64,000 nucleotides of DNA from Kaistia geumhonensis (GTDB taxonomy: Bacteria; Pseudomonadota; Alphaproteobacteria; Rhizobiales; Kaistiaceae): assembly GCF_030815145.1 (NCBI RefSeq), contig NZ_JAUSWJ010000001.1, forward strand, positions 1,860,001 to 1,924,000, given 5' to 3'. The number at the start of each line of letters is the position of its first letter. Within the stretch, counting starts at the first letter, position 1. Under the pieces are notes generated by a model. It had not been told where the DNA came from, searched no databases, and was given only the letters and a program-made list of their open reading frames with translations. A program made the position numbers and the translations under genes. This document shows, in pieces, positions 24,980-34,616 of the stretch.

Positions 24980-25984
24980 TCAGGCGGCGCGGCGCGCGGT
25001 CTCGATGCGGTCGATCATGGCGAGGACGGCGTCCGGCGCCGTCTGCTGCACCATATGCCCGGCATGCGGGACGATGTCGACCAGGGCGCCGGGAATGGCG
25101 GCCTTGAGCAGCCCGGCCTGCTCGGCGGCATCGATGAGATCGTCGGCGTCGCCTGCGAGGATGCCGACCGGCGCCGTGATGCGGCTGTAGTCCGGCACCA
25201 TGGCCGAGGCGGCGATCAGGAGCGCCGACTCGGCCGCGACCGAGCGCAGCCCCTCCGGACCGCAGGCGAGCTCGCGCAGCGAGGCCGAGAAGCGTGGCGC
25301 GATCGGCGCGGGGCGGAACATCTTCTCCAGCACCAGCGGCCAGGTCTTCCGCGCGAGAAGGGGAAGGACCGTATAGCGCGCGATGGTGCCGAGGATGGGA
25401 ACGGCCGGGAGCGACGCGAACGCAAGCGCCGGGCGGGGCTTCGGAAAATAGTAGCCCGAGACGGCGATGACGCCCGCGACCGCCTCCGGATGGCGCAGCG
25501 CACATTCGAGCGCGACGGATGCGCCGAAAGAATGGCCGAGCACGAGATAGCGCTCGATGCCGAGTTGCCGAAGCGCCGCATGGATGAGATCCGCCTGCGC
25601 GGCCGGCGTCCAGATCGGGCCGCGCGGACGGGAACTCGCGCCGAAACCGGGCCGGTCGAAAGCGAGCACGCGGTAGCGCCCCGATGCCGCCCCGATGAGG
25701 CCGCTCGCGACGAAATCCTCGGCGGCCGAGCCATTGCCATGCAGGAGCACGAGCGGCATGCCCACGCCTTCGTCGAGGACATGCAGGCGCACCGCGCCGA
25801 CATGCATGAGCCGGCCGCGCAGCGCGCGGAGCACCGCCTGCCGGGCGCGGACATGATTATAGGCGGCGAGCCCGGCGAACGACGCCGCCACCACCAGCGG
25901 CAGCAGCGAGACCGACCGCTTCCGCGCGGCCCGCGTTCGCTTCGTCACGGCGGCGGCGACCGCCCCGCCCATGCCCTTGATCAT
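24980..25984 (-). CDS. Alpha/beta hydrolase
   Basis: A 334-residue alpha/beta-fold hydrolase with one N-terminal hydrophobic segment (SLLPLVVAASFAGLAAY), probably a membrane anchor. LVLLHGNGSAAEDF holds the oxyanion loop, GHSFGASVAL the nucleophile elbow (Ser near residue 165), ILAGDADDLID the acid, and VPHAGHMVQQ the catalytic histidine. The substrate is unknown; esterase, lipase or haloperoxidase-like activity are all possible. The start ATG at 25984 follows GGAGTGCGTC. It is monocistronic, with a roughly 300-base non-coding region upstream. Confidence 0.87.
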   Translation of the reverse strand: MIKGMGGAVAAAVTKRTRAARKRSVSLLPLVVAASFAGLAAYNHVRARQAVLRALRGRLMHVGAVRLHVLDEGVGMPLVLLHGNGSAAEDFVASGLIGAASGRYRVLAFDRPGFGASSRPRGPIWTPAAQADLIHAALRQLGIERYLVLGHSFGASVALECALRHPEAVAGVIAVSGYYFPKPRPALAFASLPAVPILGTIARYTVLPLLARKTWPLVLEKMFRPAPIAPRFSASLRELACGPEGLRSVAAESALLIAASAMVPDYSRITAPVGILAGDADDLIDAAEQAGLLKAAIPGALVDIVPHAGHMVQQTAPDAVLAMIDRIETARRAA

Positions 25985-26292
25985 GACGCACTCCTTCGAT
26001 CGTCGCGGCCGCGATCTGCCGCGCCCATCCTCTCGAACCGCGACCGGAGAAGGCGGTTCCGCGGAAGAGGCCGGGAACATCTCTGGCCGTACTCTCCGGC
26101 GTTGGCGGGGGAGGATGCGACAGCCGACGATACTCCCGCCGGACAAAACCGAGGAGACACAAGCGAGGGCGTCGCGGCTGGATGGCCGAACGGATGCGCC
26201 GGCCGGCGCGCGGCGCCGATTGGCCGTCGTGCGCGGCGTCGGAAGCAGAAAGGCGTCGGTGCCGCCGTGCTGCGGCGATGGCCTGGCTGGCC
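25985..26292. other. Non-coding interval between hydrolase and HAD genes
   Basis: About 308 bases separate the hydrolase start from the HAD stop, both genes on the minus strand. Frames crossing it are arginine-rich and lack family motifs. It presumably contains the hydrolase promoter. No clear terminator, repeat or RNA fold was recognised. Confidence 0.5.
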
Positions 26293-26967
26293 TCAGGCCG
26301 CAGGCGCGCGATGCACCCGCACCCCGTCGCCGTCGAGCGCCACGACGAGTTCGGCATAGGTGCCGATGACCGGATGCGGCGTCGCCATTTCCTCGCGATG
26401 CGTCGCCGCCACCACGAGGACGCGCGCGCCCGACGCCTCGCCGGCGGCGATGCCGGCCGGCGCGTCCTCGACTACGAGGCAAGCGGCGATATCGACGCCG
26501 AGACGGCTCGCGGCGAGGAGATAGCAGTCCGGCTGCGGCTTGCCGTTCACGACGTCGTCGGCCGTGATCAGCAGTTCCGGCACCGGCACGCCGGCTGCCG
26601 CGAGGCGGCGAAGCGCGAGGGGGCGGGGCGCCGAGGTCACGATCGCCCAGCGATGGCCAGGCAGTCCGGCGAGGAAATCGACCGCGCCGTCGATGGCGCG
26701 GATGCCGCCCATGTCGTCCATCTCGGCGAGCGTCAGTTCATGCGCCTCGCGGACGGCATCGACACCGGGAAGGCCGAGCTCGGCGATCGTCTCGACCGCG
26801 CGCTTGCCATGGATCGTCGGCAGGAAGGTCTCGACATCGAGCCCGTGACGGGCCGCCCAGCGCGACCAGATCCGCTCCGCCGCTTCGATCGAGGACAGGA
26901 GCGTTCCGTCCATGTCGAACAGGAGCGCGGCAAAGGACGCGCCGGGAAAAAGATCCGTGCCGGACAA
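26293..26967 (-). CDS. HAD superfamily sugar phosphatase-like hydrolase
   Basis: A 224-residue subfamily IA HAD protein: LLFDMDGTLLSS (nucleophile and acid/base Asp), WAIVTSAPRPLA (motif II Ser/Thr), GKPQPDCYL (motif III Lys) and LVVEDAPAGI (motif IV). Members of this size dephosphorylate sugar phosphates. The start is read as TTG at 26967, because AGGAG sits six bases upstream and the protein then begins MSGTDLFPGASFAALLFDMDG. An upstream in-frame start would add about 40 proline-rich residues without a binding site. Confidence 0.85.
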   Translation of the reverse strand: MSGTDLFPGASFAALLFDMDGTLLSSIEAAERIWSRWAARHGLDVETFLPTIHGKRAVETIAELGLPGVDAVREAHELTLAEMDDMGGIRAIDGAVDFLAGLPGHRWAIVTSAPRPLALRRLAAAGVPVPELLITADDVVNGKPQPDCYLLAASRLGVDIAACLVVEDAPAGIAAGEASGARVLVVAATHREEMATPHPVIGTYAELVVALDGDGVRVHRAPAA

Positions 26968-27099
26968 TCGAAACTCCTCAGCTGTTGGTCCCGGCGCGGG
27001 GGGATGCTGGGGCTCGGCCGCGGACGGCGCGAGATATGGCACGAAGCAGCGCGGGGATGAAGGGCGGAAGGCGGCGATGCCGGCCATGCGGCCGGAACG

Positions 27100-27270
27100 T
27101 CATTCCTTCATCTGCCTCGCGACCCAGCCAACCCCGCCGAGGATGAGACCGCCGCCGAAGAGCCCGGCGACGCCGCCCCAGATCGCGCCGGCGCTGCCGG
27201 CGAACGCATTGCCGACGAGAACACCGCCGACGCCGAGAATGATCGGCGCGAGACACCCGATCGCAATCAT
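27100..27270 (-). CDS. Small glycine-rich membrane protein, 56 residues
   Basis: The product MIAIGCLAPIILGVGGVLVG... is almost wholly hydrophobic and glycine-rich, with two likely transmembrane segments joined by GSAGAIWGG and a short charged tail (ARQMKE). GGAGG is placed six bases before the ATG. It resembles small hydrophobic proteins seen in many Rhizobiales genomes; no function is known. It lies in the same direction as the flanking HAD and epimerase genes but with gaps of about 95-130 bases. Confidence 0.65.
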   Translation of the reverse strand: MIAIGCLAPIILGVGGVLVGNAFAGSAGAIWGGVAGLFGGGLILGGVGWVARQMKE

Positions 27271-27364
27271 CCGATCCTCCAAGGCGCGTGGCCCGCGCCT
27301 CCACGGCCAGGCCTTCGCCGCGCAGGATGGACCGCGCCGCCGCCTCGAGGCAAGCGCCGTCCGG

Positions 27365-28261
27365 TCAGCTCGTCGGCACGAAGCGGCGCCAGTCGCCCGC
27401 CTCGCGGAAACCGAGGAGTTCGCGCGCCTTGCGGTTGGAGAGCGGCGCCTCATGGCCGGGCAGCGGCCGGGTCAGCGGCGTCTGCGGCTGATGCTTGGCC
27501 AGAAATTCCTCGGTCGGCTCGTTGGCGATGATGCGATCGTTGGTGGCGTTGAACACCTGGAAGCCGAGCCCGTCCGTCTCGATGCAGCGATGCACGATCT
27601 CGGCGAGGTCGGTGACGTCGATATAGCTCCAGGCGTCGCGCTTGCGCGACAGCGGATCGGCGAGATTGGCGGCGAAGCGCTTGTAGTCCTCCGGCGCCGT
27701 CACCGCGCCGATGCGCAGCGCATAGATGTCGGCGCCGCTGCGCGAGGCGAAGGAGCGGGCGATCTTCTCGCCGACGATCTTGGACAGGCCATAGCTGTCG
27801 GTCGGATCGGCATCGCTCTCCTCGTCGACCGGGAAGCTCGCAAAGTCCCGGTCGCCCTCGGCGAAACAGATGCCGTAGACTGTCTCGCTGGAGGCGGTGA
27901 CGATCTTGCGGATGCCGAGCTTCGTGGCGGCCTCGATCACGTTGTAGGTCGAGAGGACGTTGGTGCGGAACATCGCGTTGTCCGGCCGCGCGAAGATTCG
28001 GGGGATCGCCGCGAAATGCACGACCGCGTCGATCGGCGCCCTGCCCTTGCCCGAGAAGTATTCGGGGAAGCCGAAATGGCTCGAAAGGGCGTTGAACGCC
28101 TCGCCGCTGTCCGAGAGATCGACGATCATCGTCTCGACGCCGGGGAAGTCCAGCGGCACGAGATCGAGATTGAGTATCTCGTAGCCCCTGGCGACGAGAT
28201 TGGGGATGACGAAGCGGCCGGCCTTGCCGCTGCCGCCCGTGAAGACGATGCGCTTGCCCAT
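27365..28261 (-). CDS. NAD-dependent epimerase/dehydratase (extended SDR)
   Basis: A 298-residue extended SDR. VFTGGSGKAGRFVIPNL is the nucleotide motif, VVHFAAIPRIFARPDN and VIEAATKLGIRKIVTASSETVYG carry the conserved strand and catalytic Ser/Thr, and DSYGLSKIVGE holds YxxxK. The architecture fits nucleotide-sugar epimerases and uronate dehydrogenases; the latter (Udh, hexuronate to aldaric lactone) are of similar length and fit the neighbouring acid-sugar dehydratase. The start at 28261 follows GAGGG. It lies 82 bases after the enolase-superfamily gene and is probably part of the same leftward catabolic operon. Confidence 0.82.
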   Translation of the reverse strand: MGKRIVFTGGSGKAGRFVIPNLVARGYEILNLDLVPLDFPGVETMIVDLSDSGEAFNALSSHFGFPEYFSGKGRAPIDAVVHFAAIPRIFARPDNAMFRTNVLSTYNVIEAATKLGIRKIVTASSETVYGICFAEGDRDFASFPVDEESDADPTDSYGLSKIVGEKIARSFASRSGADIYALRIGAVTAPEDYKRFAANLADPLSRKRDAWSYIDVTDLAEIVHRCIETDGLGFQVFNATNDRIIANEPTEEFLAKHQPQTPLTRPLPGHEAPLSNRKARELLGFREAGDWRRFVPTS

Positions 28262-28343
28262 GGGAACCCTCGCCCCTTGTCCGAGCCCTTCGGAAGAGCC
28301 GGGCCCGCGTCGCGGCCCCGGTCTCTCGACTTGGAGCCTTGCC

Positions 28344-29501
28344 TCAGGCGAAGATGCCGAAGCCGGGGACGGCATGGCGGCGCACGCCGTCCATGTCGAG
28401 CTCGACGCCGATGCCGGGGGTGTCGGGGATGACGATGTGGCCGTCCTCGACGATCGACTTGGCGCCGTTCGGCAGCTTCACATAGCTGTCCCAGGCCTCA
28501 CGCTCTTCCAGCGCATGCCATTCGAGCACGAGGAAATTCGGCACGACGGCGCAGGTCTGCGCGGTCGCCATGGTGCCGATCGGCGTCGAGACGAGATGCG
28601 GCGCGAAGGGCAGGTAGTAGATCTCGGCGAGATTGGCGATCTTCTTGCTCTCGGCGAGGCCGCCGCATTTCGGCACGTCGGGCATGATCACGTCCGCGAC
28701 CTGCTGCTGCATCATCTCGCGGAAGCCCCAGCGCATGTAGAGGTTCTCGCCGATGCAGATCGGCGTGCGGCTGCGCGAGCGGATCTGGCGGAGCGCGTCG
28801 ACATTCTCGGCCGGGATCGGCTCCTCGAGCCAGAGCAGGTTGAAGGGCTCCATCTCCCAGGCGATGCGGCAGGCGCTCGGCACGTCGTAGCGGCCATGCA
28901 GGTCGATGCAGAGGTCGATATCGGGGCCGATCGCCTCGCGAACCGCCTGCACGCGCTCGACCATGGTGCGGATCTCGGCATTGTTCGCCGTATGGTTCAT
29001 CCGGTCGAACTTGGCGGGATGGTTCAGATTGTCGATGTCGAACTTCAGCGCGGTGAAGCCCTCGGCGACCATGCGCTTCGCGCGCGCGGCGCAGCCGGCC
29101 GGCGAGCCGGACTTCTCGTCGCCATCGCCGCAATCGGCATAGAGGCGGATCTTGTCGCGATACTTGCCGCCCATCATGCGGTAGAGCGGCTGGCCGGCCG
29201 CCTTCGCCGCGAGGTCCCAGAGCGCGATCTCGATGCCCGACAGCGCGATCAGGAACACGCCCGACTGCGCACCGGAGAAGATGTGCGCACGGCGCAGCTT
29301 GTCCCAGCAATATTCGACATTGCGCGGATCCTCGCCGATCAGCTCGTGCTTCAGCTCGGAGATCAGCCCGACGATCGCCGCGGCGCCGGCATCCGGATTG
29401 GCCTCGCCGATGCCGTAGATCCCCTCGTCGGTGTCGATGCGGACCAGCGTGGCGTGGCCGTGATAGGCGACCACGGCGGTCTTGATGTCGGTGATCTTCA
29501 T
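28344..29501 (-). CDS. Enolase-superfamily (mandelate racemase/muconate lactonizing enzyme) sugar-acid dehydratase
   Basis: A 385-residue enolase-superfamily enzyme. The N-terminal capping domain (MKITDIKTAVVAYHGH...) leads to the barrel with ALKFDID (Lys), CIDLHGRYD, WLEEPIP and CIGENL, whose Asp/Glu/Glu bind magnesium, and FAPHLVSTPIGT with a catalytic His. Such enzymes mostly dehydrate aldonic or aldaric acids to 2-keto-3-deoxy acids. Its neighbours, an epimerase/dehydrogenase and an aldo-keto reductase, and the nearby GntR regulator support a sugar-acid pathway. A second member lies at 35568. The substrate is not determined. GAGAGAGTTTCC precedes the ATG. Confidence 0.87.
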   Translation of the reverse strand: MKITDIKTAVVAYHGHATLVRIDTDEGIYGIGEANPDAGAAAIVGLISELKHELIGEDPRNVEYCWDKLRRAHIFSGAQSGVFLIALSGIEIALWDLAAKAAGQPLYRMMGGKYRDKIRLYADCGDGDEKSGSPAGCAARAKRMVAEGFTALKFDIDNLNHPAKFDRMNHTANNAEIRTMVERVQAVREAIGPDIDLCIDLHGRYDVPSACRIAWEMEPFNLLWLEEPIPAENVDALRQIRSRSRTPICIGENLYMRWGFREMMQQQVADVIMPDVPKCGGLAESKKIANLAEIYYLPFAPHLVSTPIGTMATAQTCAVVPNFLVLEWHALEEREAWDSYVKLPNGAKSIVEDGHIVIPDTPGIGVELDMDGVRRHAVPGFGIFA

Positions 29502-29761
29502 GGAAACTCTCTCCCTCGTCTGATCGGTGGCGCGGCACCCGCGGCGATCATTCCTGCCCGGACGCGTCTCGGCGCATGCTGGATGGTCGGCCGCGCCACG
29601 TCATCGGCTGCGCGGAAACCCTGAATGTCGCGAAGCGGCGCGAGGCGCCGCCCCGGTGGGCGGTCACCCCGCGCGCCGCCCTCGTGGAGGAGGGCTCCGC
29701 GCCGGGGCACTGGCGCGGAGGAGGAGAAGGCGGACGCGCGGGGATTCCGGGTCGCCCGGCG

Positions 29762-30742
<981 letters not shown>

Positions 30743-30815
30743 TCTCTTCCTCCCAAGTCCGGACGGCCATTGAGGCGGCCGCCTCGTCTCCTTGTTCTTT
30801 TATACGGTTATCCGC

Positions 30816-30831
30816 TCATCTGACAAGTCAG
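30816..30831. promoter_or_regulatory. Candidate GntR operator upstream of the aldo/keto reductase
   Basis: TCATCTGACAAGTCAG contains the inverted arms CTGAC/GTCAG around AA. Its left part, TCATCTGACAAG, matches TTATCGGACAAG at 32076 in 10 of 12 positions. FadR/FCD-type GntR proteins bind sites of the general form TNGTCNGACNA, which this resembles. It is about 75 bases before the reductase start. Confidence 0.5.
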
Positions 30832-30898
30832 TTTGGACAAACGCAGCGTGCTTTTCGGGCGAGGCCCCGCATACGGCGGCTGCATCGACGCGGAAATC

Positions 30899-30943
30899 CG
30901 TCATGGCCGCGCTCGTCGCGGCCATCCATGACTGTCTTCGACA
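30899..30943. repeat. Palindromic intergenic repeat (REP-like)
   Basis: The sequence GTCATGGCCGCG-CTCGT-CGCGGCCATCCATGAC is a long imperfect palindrome with a 5-base loop. This type of element, typically CGTCATGGCC...GGCCATCCA, is scattered through intergenic regions of Bradyrhizobium, Bosea and related genomes. It lies between the convergently placed end of the GntR gene and the aldo/keto reductase promoter. No other copy was noticed in the window. Confidence 0.65.
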
Positions 30944-31000
30944 CCCGTTCGGAAAGGCACCCATTGGGAAAGGCGCCTGGCGGGATAGGCCCGGCCTGTC

Positions 31001-31711
31001 TCAGCCCCGGTCGACGATATCGAGGTCGAGTTCGGCGATCGCCTTCAGCGTCACTTCGAGATGGATGCGCATCGCCGTCTCGGCGGCGGCGGCATCGCGC
31101 GCCGCCAGCGCCTCGTAGATGGCGCGGTGCTGGCGCGTCGCGGTCGGCAGCGCGTCCGGCGCCTGGTTCGACACGCGGCGGCTCGCCAGCTGCCACCAGC
31201 GCGAGGAGTACATGAAGCGGTCGAGAATGCGGTTGCGCGTCGCGCGGCAGATTTCCATGTGGAAGTCGAAGTCGAGCTCGACATAGACGTCGGGCTCGCG
31301 TTCGTGGCCCCCCATGGCGGCGAGGATGGCGCCGAGCCGCTTGAGATCGGCCTCGGTCAGCCGCCGCGCCGCTTCTCCGGCGATGGCCGGCTCGAAGATC
31401 AGCCGCGCGTGATGCAGTTCGACGAGCAGGTCGTGCACCTGCTCCTGCGGCAGCCATTCGATGAGAAGCGGGCTCAGATAGTCCCATTCGGCGATCGGGC
31501 GGATGGTGACGCGGCGCCCCTGCGCGATCTCCACCATGTCGAGGGAACTCAGGATCTTCAGCGCCTCGCGCGCGACGGCCCGCGACACGCCGAACTCGAC
31601 CGAAATCTGCTGCTCCGACGGCACCAGCCCGTCCGTGAACGCATCGCTCGCGATGCGGCGGATGAGAACGCCGGCGACCTGCGTCGGCAGCGTGCGGAGC
31701 TGGACCTTCAT
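31001..31711 (-). CDS. GntR-family regulator, FadR/FCD type
   Basis: A 236-residue regulator. The N-terminal winged helix reads VAGVLIRRIASDAFTDGLVPSEQQISVEFGVSRAVAREALKILSSLDMVEIAQGRRVTI over residues about 12-70. The helical FCD domain follows, with HHARLIFEPAIAGEAARR, DFDFHMEICRATRN and the C-terminal ATRQHRAIYEALAARD holding the metal-ligand histidines. Such proteins respond to sugar acids such as gluconate or galactonate. Its neighbours, dehydratases, reductase and ABC importer, fit that role, and matched candidate operators lie on both sides. The start at 31711 (MKVQLRTL) is chosen over longer readings on homology grounds; the ribosome-binding site is weak. Confidence 0.9.
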   Translation of the reverse strand: MKVQLRTLPTQVAGVLIRRIASDAFTDGLVPSEQQISVEFGVSRAVAREALKILSSLDMVEIAQGRRVTIRPIAEWDYLSPLLIEWLPQEQVHDLLVELHHARLIFEPAIAGEAARRLTEADLKRLGAILAAMGGHEREPDVYVELDFDFHMEICRATRNRILDRFMYSSRWWQLASRRVSNQAPDALPTATRQHRAIYEALAARDAAAAETAMRIHLEVTLKAIAELDLDIVDRG

Positions 31712-32401
31712 CTGCACCGTCGTGGCGCCCCCTCGACTCGCGCGAACGGAGAGAGACGCATCATGGCGGGAGTCGGCGCAATCCGCACCATGCCGCGACG
31801 CGGCACTCCGTCGATTCCAGGCCCCACTGCCGGCGATGTCATCGCCGCCACCCCGTCGCTTGTCCGGCGGGCGGCCCGACCGCCGGGGGCCCGCTCCATT
31901 CTTGATGACTGAGACTGACGCGCTCCACAACCCTCCGCCGCGCGGCGAATGCGCCTATCGGCCTCGCCAAACCCGTTTCGCTGCCGCGAAAGACCGGAAC
32001 CCCGGCGCCACAGGCTCGGTCAGGCAAAGAACGGCAGCGTGCTTGACCTGCATGCGAGGCGATAGTAGCATCATCTTATCGGACAAGTCGATAAGCATAT
32101 AAGCGCTGCACACAGCGTGGTCCGAAGCTCGCACCGGCCGTCCCGGCCGTGGGGAGGAGCAATGCCCGTTTCGCCGATGTTCCGACGCTGCATCCAGCGT
32201 TCGCGACCGCCTGCGCCGCTTCCGGCCAAATCCCGTTCCGGGCGCCATGCCGCCGCGGATCCGTCACGGCCGATTTCCGCATGCGGTTCGGAGCGACCGC
32301 CGTGGCCGGGTCGCCCGGCACCCTGAGAATTTCCCGGAGCCGTCGCGGAGGAGCTGGACGGCTGCGGGCGATGCCAACGAACCGAAAAAAGGGAGGTTAC
32401 G
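31712..32401. other. 690-base non-coding interval with regulatory site and importer leader
   Basis: No convincing gene was found between the GntR start and the binding-protein start. Frames crossing it are short, arginine-rich or lack binding sites. It contains the operator-like palindrome at 32075-32095 and, just downstream, TATAAG at 32098-32103 as a possible -10 element reading right. That would give the importer mRNA a leader of roughly 290 bases. No riboswitch fold was recognised in the leader. Confidence 0.5.
32075..32095. promoter_or_regulatory. Candidate GntR operator upstream of the ABC importer
   Basis: A 21-base near-palindrome: CTTATCG and CGATAAG flank GACAAGT. The core GGACAAGTC is shared with the site at 30816. 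It lies between divergent GntR and importer genes, next to a possible -10 element, so it could serve autoregulation and importer control by the GntR protein. Confidence 0.55.
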
Positions 32402-33688
32402 ATGTCCATCAGGCTTACGAGGCGTGGATTCCTCGGGGGAAGCGCCGCCGTCATCGGCGGCTCGACCCTCGCGGCGCCCTATATCGCTCAGGCGCAGAAC
32501 GCCGACGAGATCCGCGCCCTGCTCATCACCGGCGGCCCGCTCTATCCCAAATACTGGGAGAAGGTCGTCGCTGACTTCACCGCCAAGACCGGCATCAAGG
32601 TCAAGTACGACCTGCTCGAGTTCACGCCGCTCACCACCAAGATCGTCACGCTCGGCGCCGCGAGAAGCCCGCTCTATGACGTATTCAGCACGCATACCGC
32701 GCAGATCGACTCCTTCTTCAACTATTTCGGGGCGCTGAACGAGTATTTCACCGCCGACGAACTGAAGGACTTCTATCAGGTCGGCATCGACTACCTCGTC
32801 GACCCGAAGACGAAGAACCTCGCGGCGATTCCGCGCAACATGGATGCGCGCACCCAGTATTACCGCTCCGACGTCTATGCCGAGCACGGGCTGAAGGCGG
32901 CGGTCACCTGGGAGGACCTCGTCAATGTCAGCCAGAAGCTGACCGGCAACGGCTATTACGGCCTCGTCGTCCCCGGCCAGGGCGATCCGGCGCAGCGCAC
33001 CTTCTCCGACTATCTGTGGCAGGCGGGCGGCGACTGGGTCGACGACCAGGGCAAGCCGTCCTTCAACGCCGCTCCCGGCATCGAGGCGCTGACCTATTAC
33101 CGCGACCTCATCCAGAAGTGGAAGGTCGTGCCGCCGGACGCGGTCTCCTACCAGTGGAACGAGAACTCGACGCAGTTCTCCTCCGGGGCGGTGATGGACA
33201 CGTTCGACTGGCCGGGCGCCTTCGCGACACTCGCCAATCCCGAGACGTCGAAGGTGGTCGGCAAGTGGTCGACGGCGCCCTATGTGCGCAACAAGACCGC
33301 GATCTCCTGCGCCATCTCGCATGCCATGGCGCTCAACAGCATGTCGAAGCGCAAGCCGCCGGCCGTCGAGTTCATCAAGTATACGGTGAGCCCCGAGGCC
33401 CAGCTGCTGAACTTCAACGAATACTCGAACTTCCCGAGCCGCCTCTCGGTCGCCAAGCAGGTCGTCTCGGAAGCGACCGGCGCCAAGGCCGAGTGGCTTG
33501 CGCAGCTCGAGCAGACCATCGCCACCGGCAAGGAATGGCCGAAGCTGCCCGGCTTCTCCCGCGTGTGCACGCTGATGTTCTCGACCATCGAGCGCGCGCT
33601 CAGCAACCAGCAGACGCCCGAGGAGGCGCTCAACCAGGCCGCCGCCGAAGCCCTGCAGATCATGACGCAGGCCGGGGCCTATAACTAG
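32402..33688 (+). CDS. Sugar ABC transporter substrate-binding protein (CUT1, Tat leader)
   Basis: A 428-residue binding protein. The leader RLTRRGFLGGSAAVIGGSTLAAPYIAQA contains RRGFLGG, a twin-arginine Tat signal, then AQA for cleavage. The mature protein has the cluster-1 fold (FTAKTGIKVKYDLLEF; LAAIPRNMDARTQYYRSDVY; TFSDYLWQAGGDWVDDQG). GGGAGG lies before the ATG. It is the first gene of a three-gene importer operon with no ATPase and is probably controlled through the palindrome about 310 bases upstream. Substrate unknown; the flanking dehydratases suggest a sugar acid or oligosaccharide. Confidence 0.93.
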   Translation: MSIRLTRRGFLGGSAAVIGGSTLAAPYIAQAQNADEIRALLITGGPLYPKYWEKVVADFTAKTGIKVKYDLLEFTPLTTKIVTLGAARSPLYDVFSTHTAQIDSFFNYFGALNEYFTADELKDFYQVGIDYLVDPKTKNLAAIPRNMDARTQYYRSDVYAEHGLKAAVTWEDLVNVSQKLTGNGYYGLVVPGQGDPAQRTFSDYLWQAGGDWVDDQGKPSFNAAPGIEALTYYRDLIQKWKVVPPDAVSYQWNENSTQFSSGAVMDTFDWPGAFATLANPETSKVVGKWSTAPYVRNKTAISCAISHAMALNSMSKRKPPAVEFIKYTVSPEAQLLNFNEYSNFPSRLSVAKQVVSEATGAKAEWLAQLEQTIATGKEWPKLPGFSRVCTLMFSTIERALSNQQTPEEALNQAAAEALQIMTQAGAYN

Positions 33689-33689
33689 C

Positions 33690-34616
33690 ATGACCACGGC
33701 CGCAAGGCCGGCGGGGCGCCAGCGGCGAGGTTCGTCGCTGGCGCCGAGCTGGCAGAAGGGTTACCTGCTCGCCAGTCCGGCGCTGATCGCGATGATCGCG
33801 ATCCTGATCTATCCGCTGGGCTATTCCTTCGTGATGAGCTTCTACCGGTGGGATCTCGCCTCGCCGTCTCAGTATTTCGTAGGGCTCTCCAACTATCGCG
33901 ACACGTTCAACAGCCTCGGCTTCCAGCAGACGCTGCGCGTCCAGCTGATCTTTTCCTTCGTCACGATCGCCATCGAGGTCGTGGCCGGCATCGGCGTCGC
34001 CGTGCTTGTCAACGGCAAGCTGCGCGGGTTGAAGCTCGCCCGCACGCTGCTGCTCGTGCCGCCGATGATCGCCCCGGCGGTGGTCGGCCTCAATTTCCGC
34101 TGGCTGTTCAACGGCCAGTACGGGCTCGTCAACGCGGTGCTCCGCTTCCTCGGCCTGCCCGAGGCGCCGTGGCTGTCCGACCCGAACTGGGCGCTCGTCT
34201 CGGTGATGATCGCCGATATCTGGCAGAACACGCCGCTCCTCGTGCTGCTTTTCCTCGCCGGCCTGCAGTCGCTGCCGCAGGAGCCGATCGAGGCGGCGCA
34301 GGTCGACGGCGCCTCGTCCTGGGGCATCTTCTGGCACATCACGCTGCCGCTGCTGCGGCCGGTGATCATGATCGTGCTGATGCTCCGCATCATCGACACG
34401 TTCCGCACCTTCGACGTCATCTGGCTGATGACGCAGGGCGGTCCGGGCGGCGCCACCAACCTCGTCACCGTCAACGCCTATCTGCTGGCGTTCCAGAGCG
34501 CGTCCTTCGGCCATGCCTCGGCCGTCTCCTATATCGCGCTGTTCATGTCGCTGATCTTCCTGGCGCTCCTTTACGGGCTGCCATGGCTGCGGCGCAGACT
34601 GAGGAGGACCTCATGA
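33690..34616 (+). CDS. Carbohydrate ABC transporter permease (MalF/CUT1 type)
   Basis: A 308-residue six-helix permease starting one base after the binding-protein stop. The EAA loop is EPIEAAQVDGASSWGIFWHITLPLL; LVNAVLRFLGLPEAPWLSD and MTQGGPGGATNLVTVNAYL are typical of MalF-type partners. Its stop overlaps the next permease start in ATGA. It forms the importer channel with the MalG-type protein encoded downstream. Confidence 0.93.
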   Translation: MTTAARPAGRQRRGSSLAPSWQKGYLLASPALIAMIAILIYPLGYSFVMSFYRWDLASPSQYFVGLSNYRDTFNSLGFQQTLRVQLIFSFVTIAIEVVAGIGVAVLVNGKLRGLKLARTLLLVPPMIAPAVVGLNFRWLFNGQYGLVNAVLRFLGLPEAPWLSDPNWALVSVMIADIWQNTPLLVLLFLAGLQSLPQEPIEAAQVDGASSWGIFWHITLPLLRPVIMIVLMLRIIDTFRTFDVIWLMTQGGPGGATNLVTVNAYLLAFQSASFGHASAVSYIALFMSLIFLALLYGLPWLRRRLRRTS

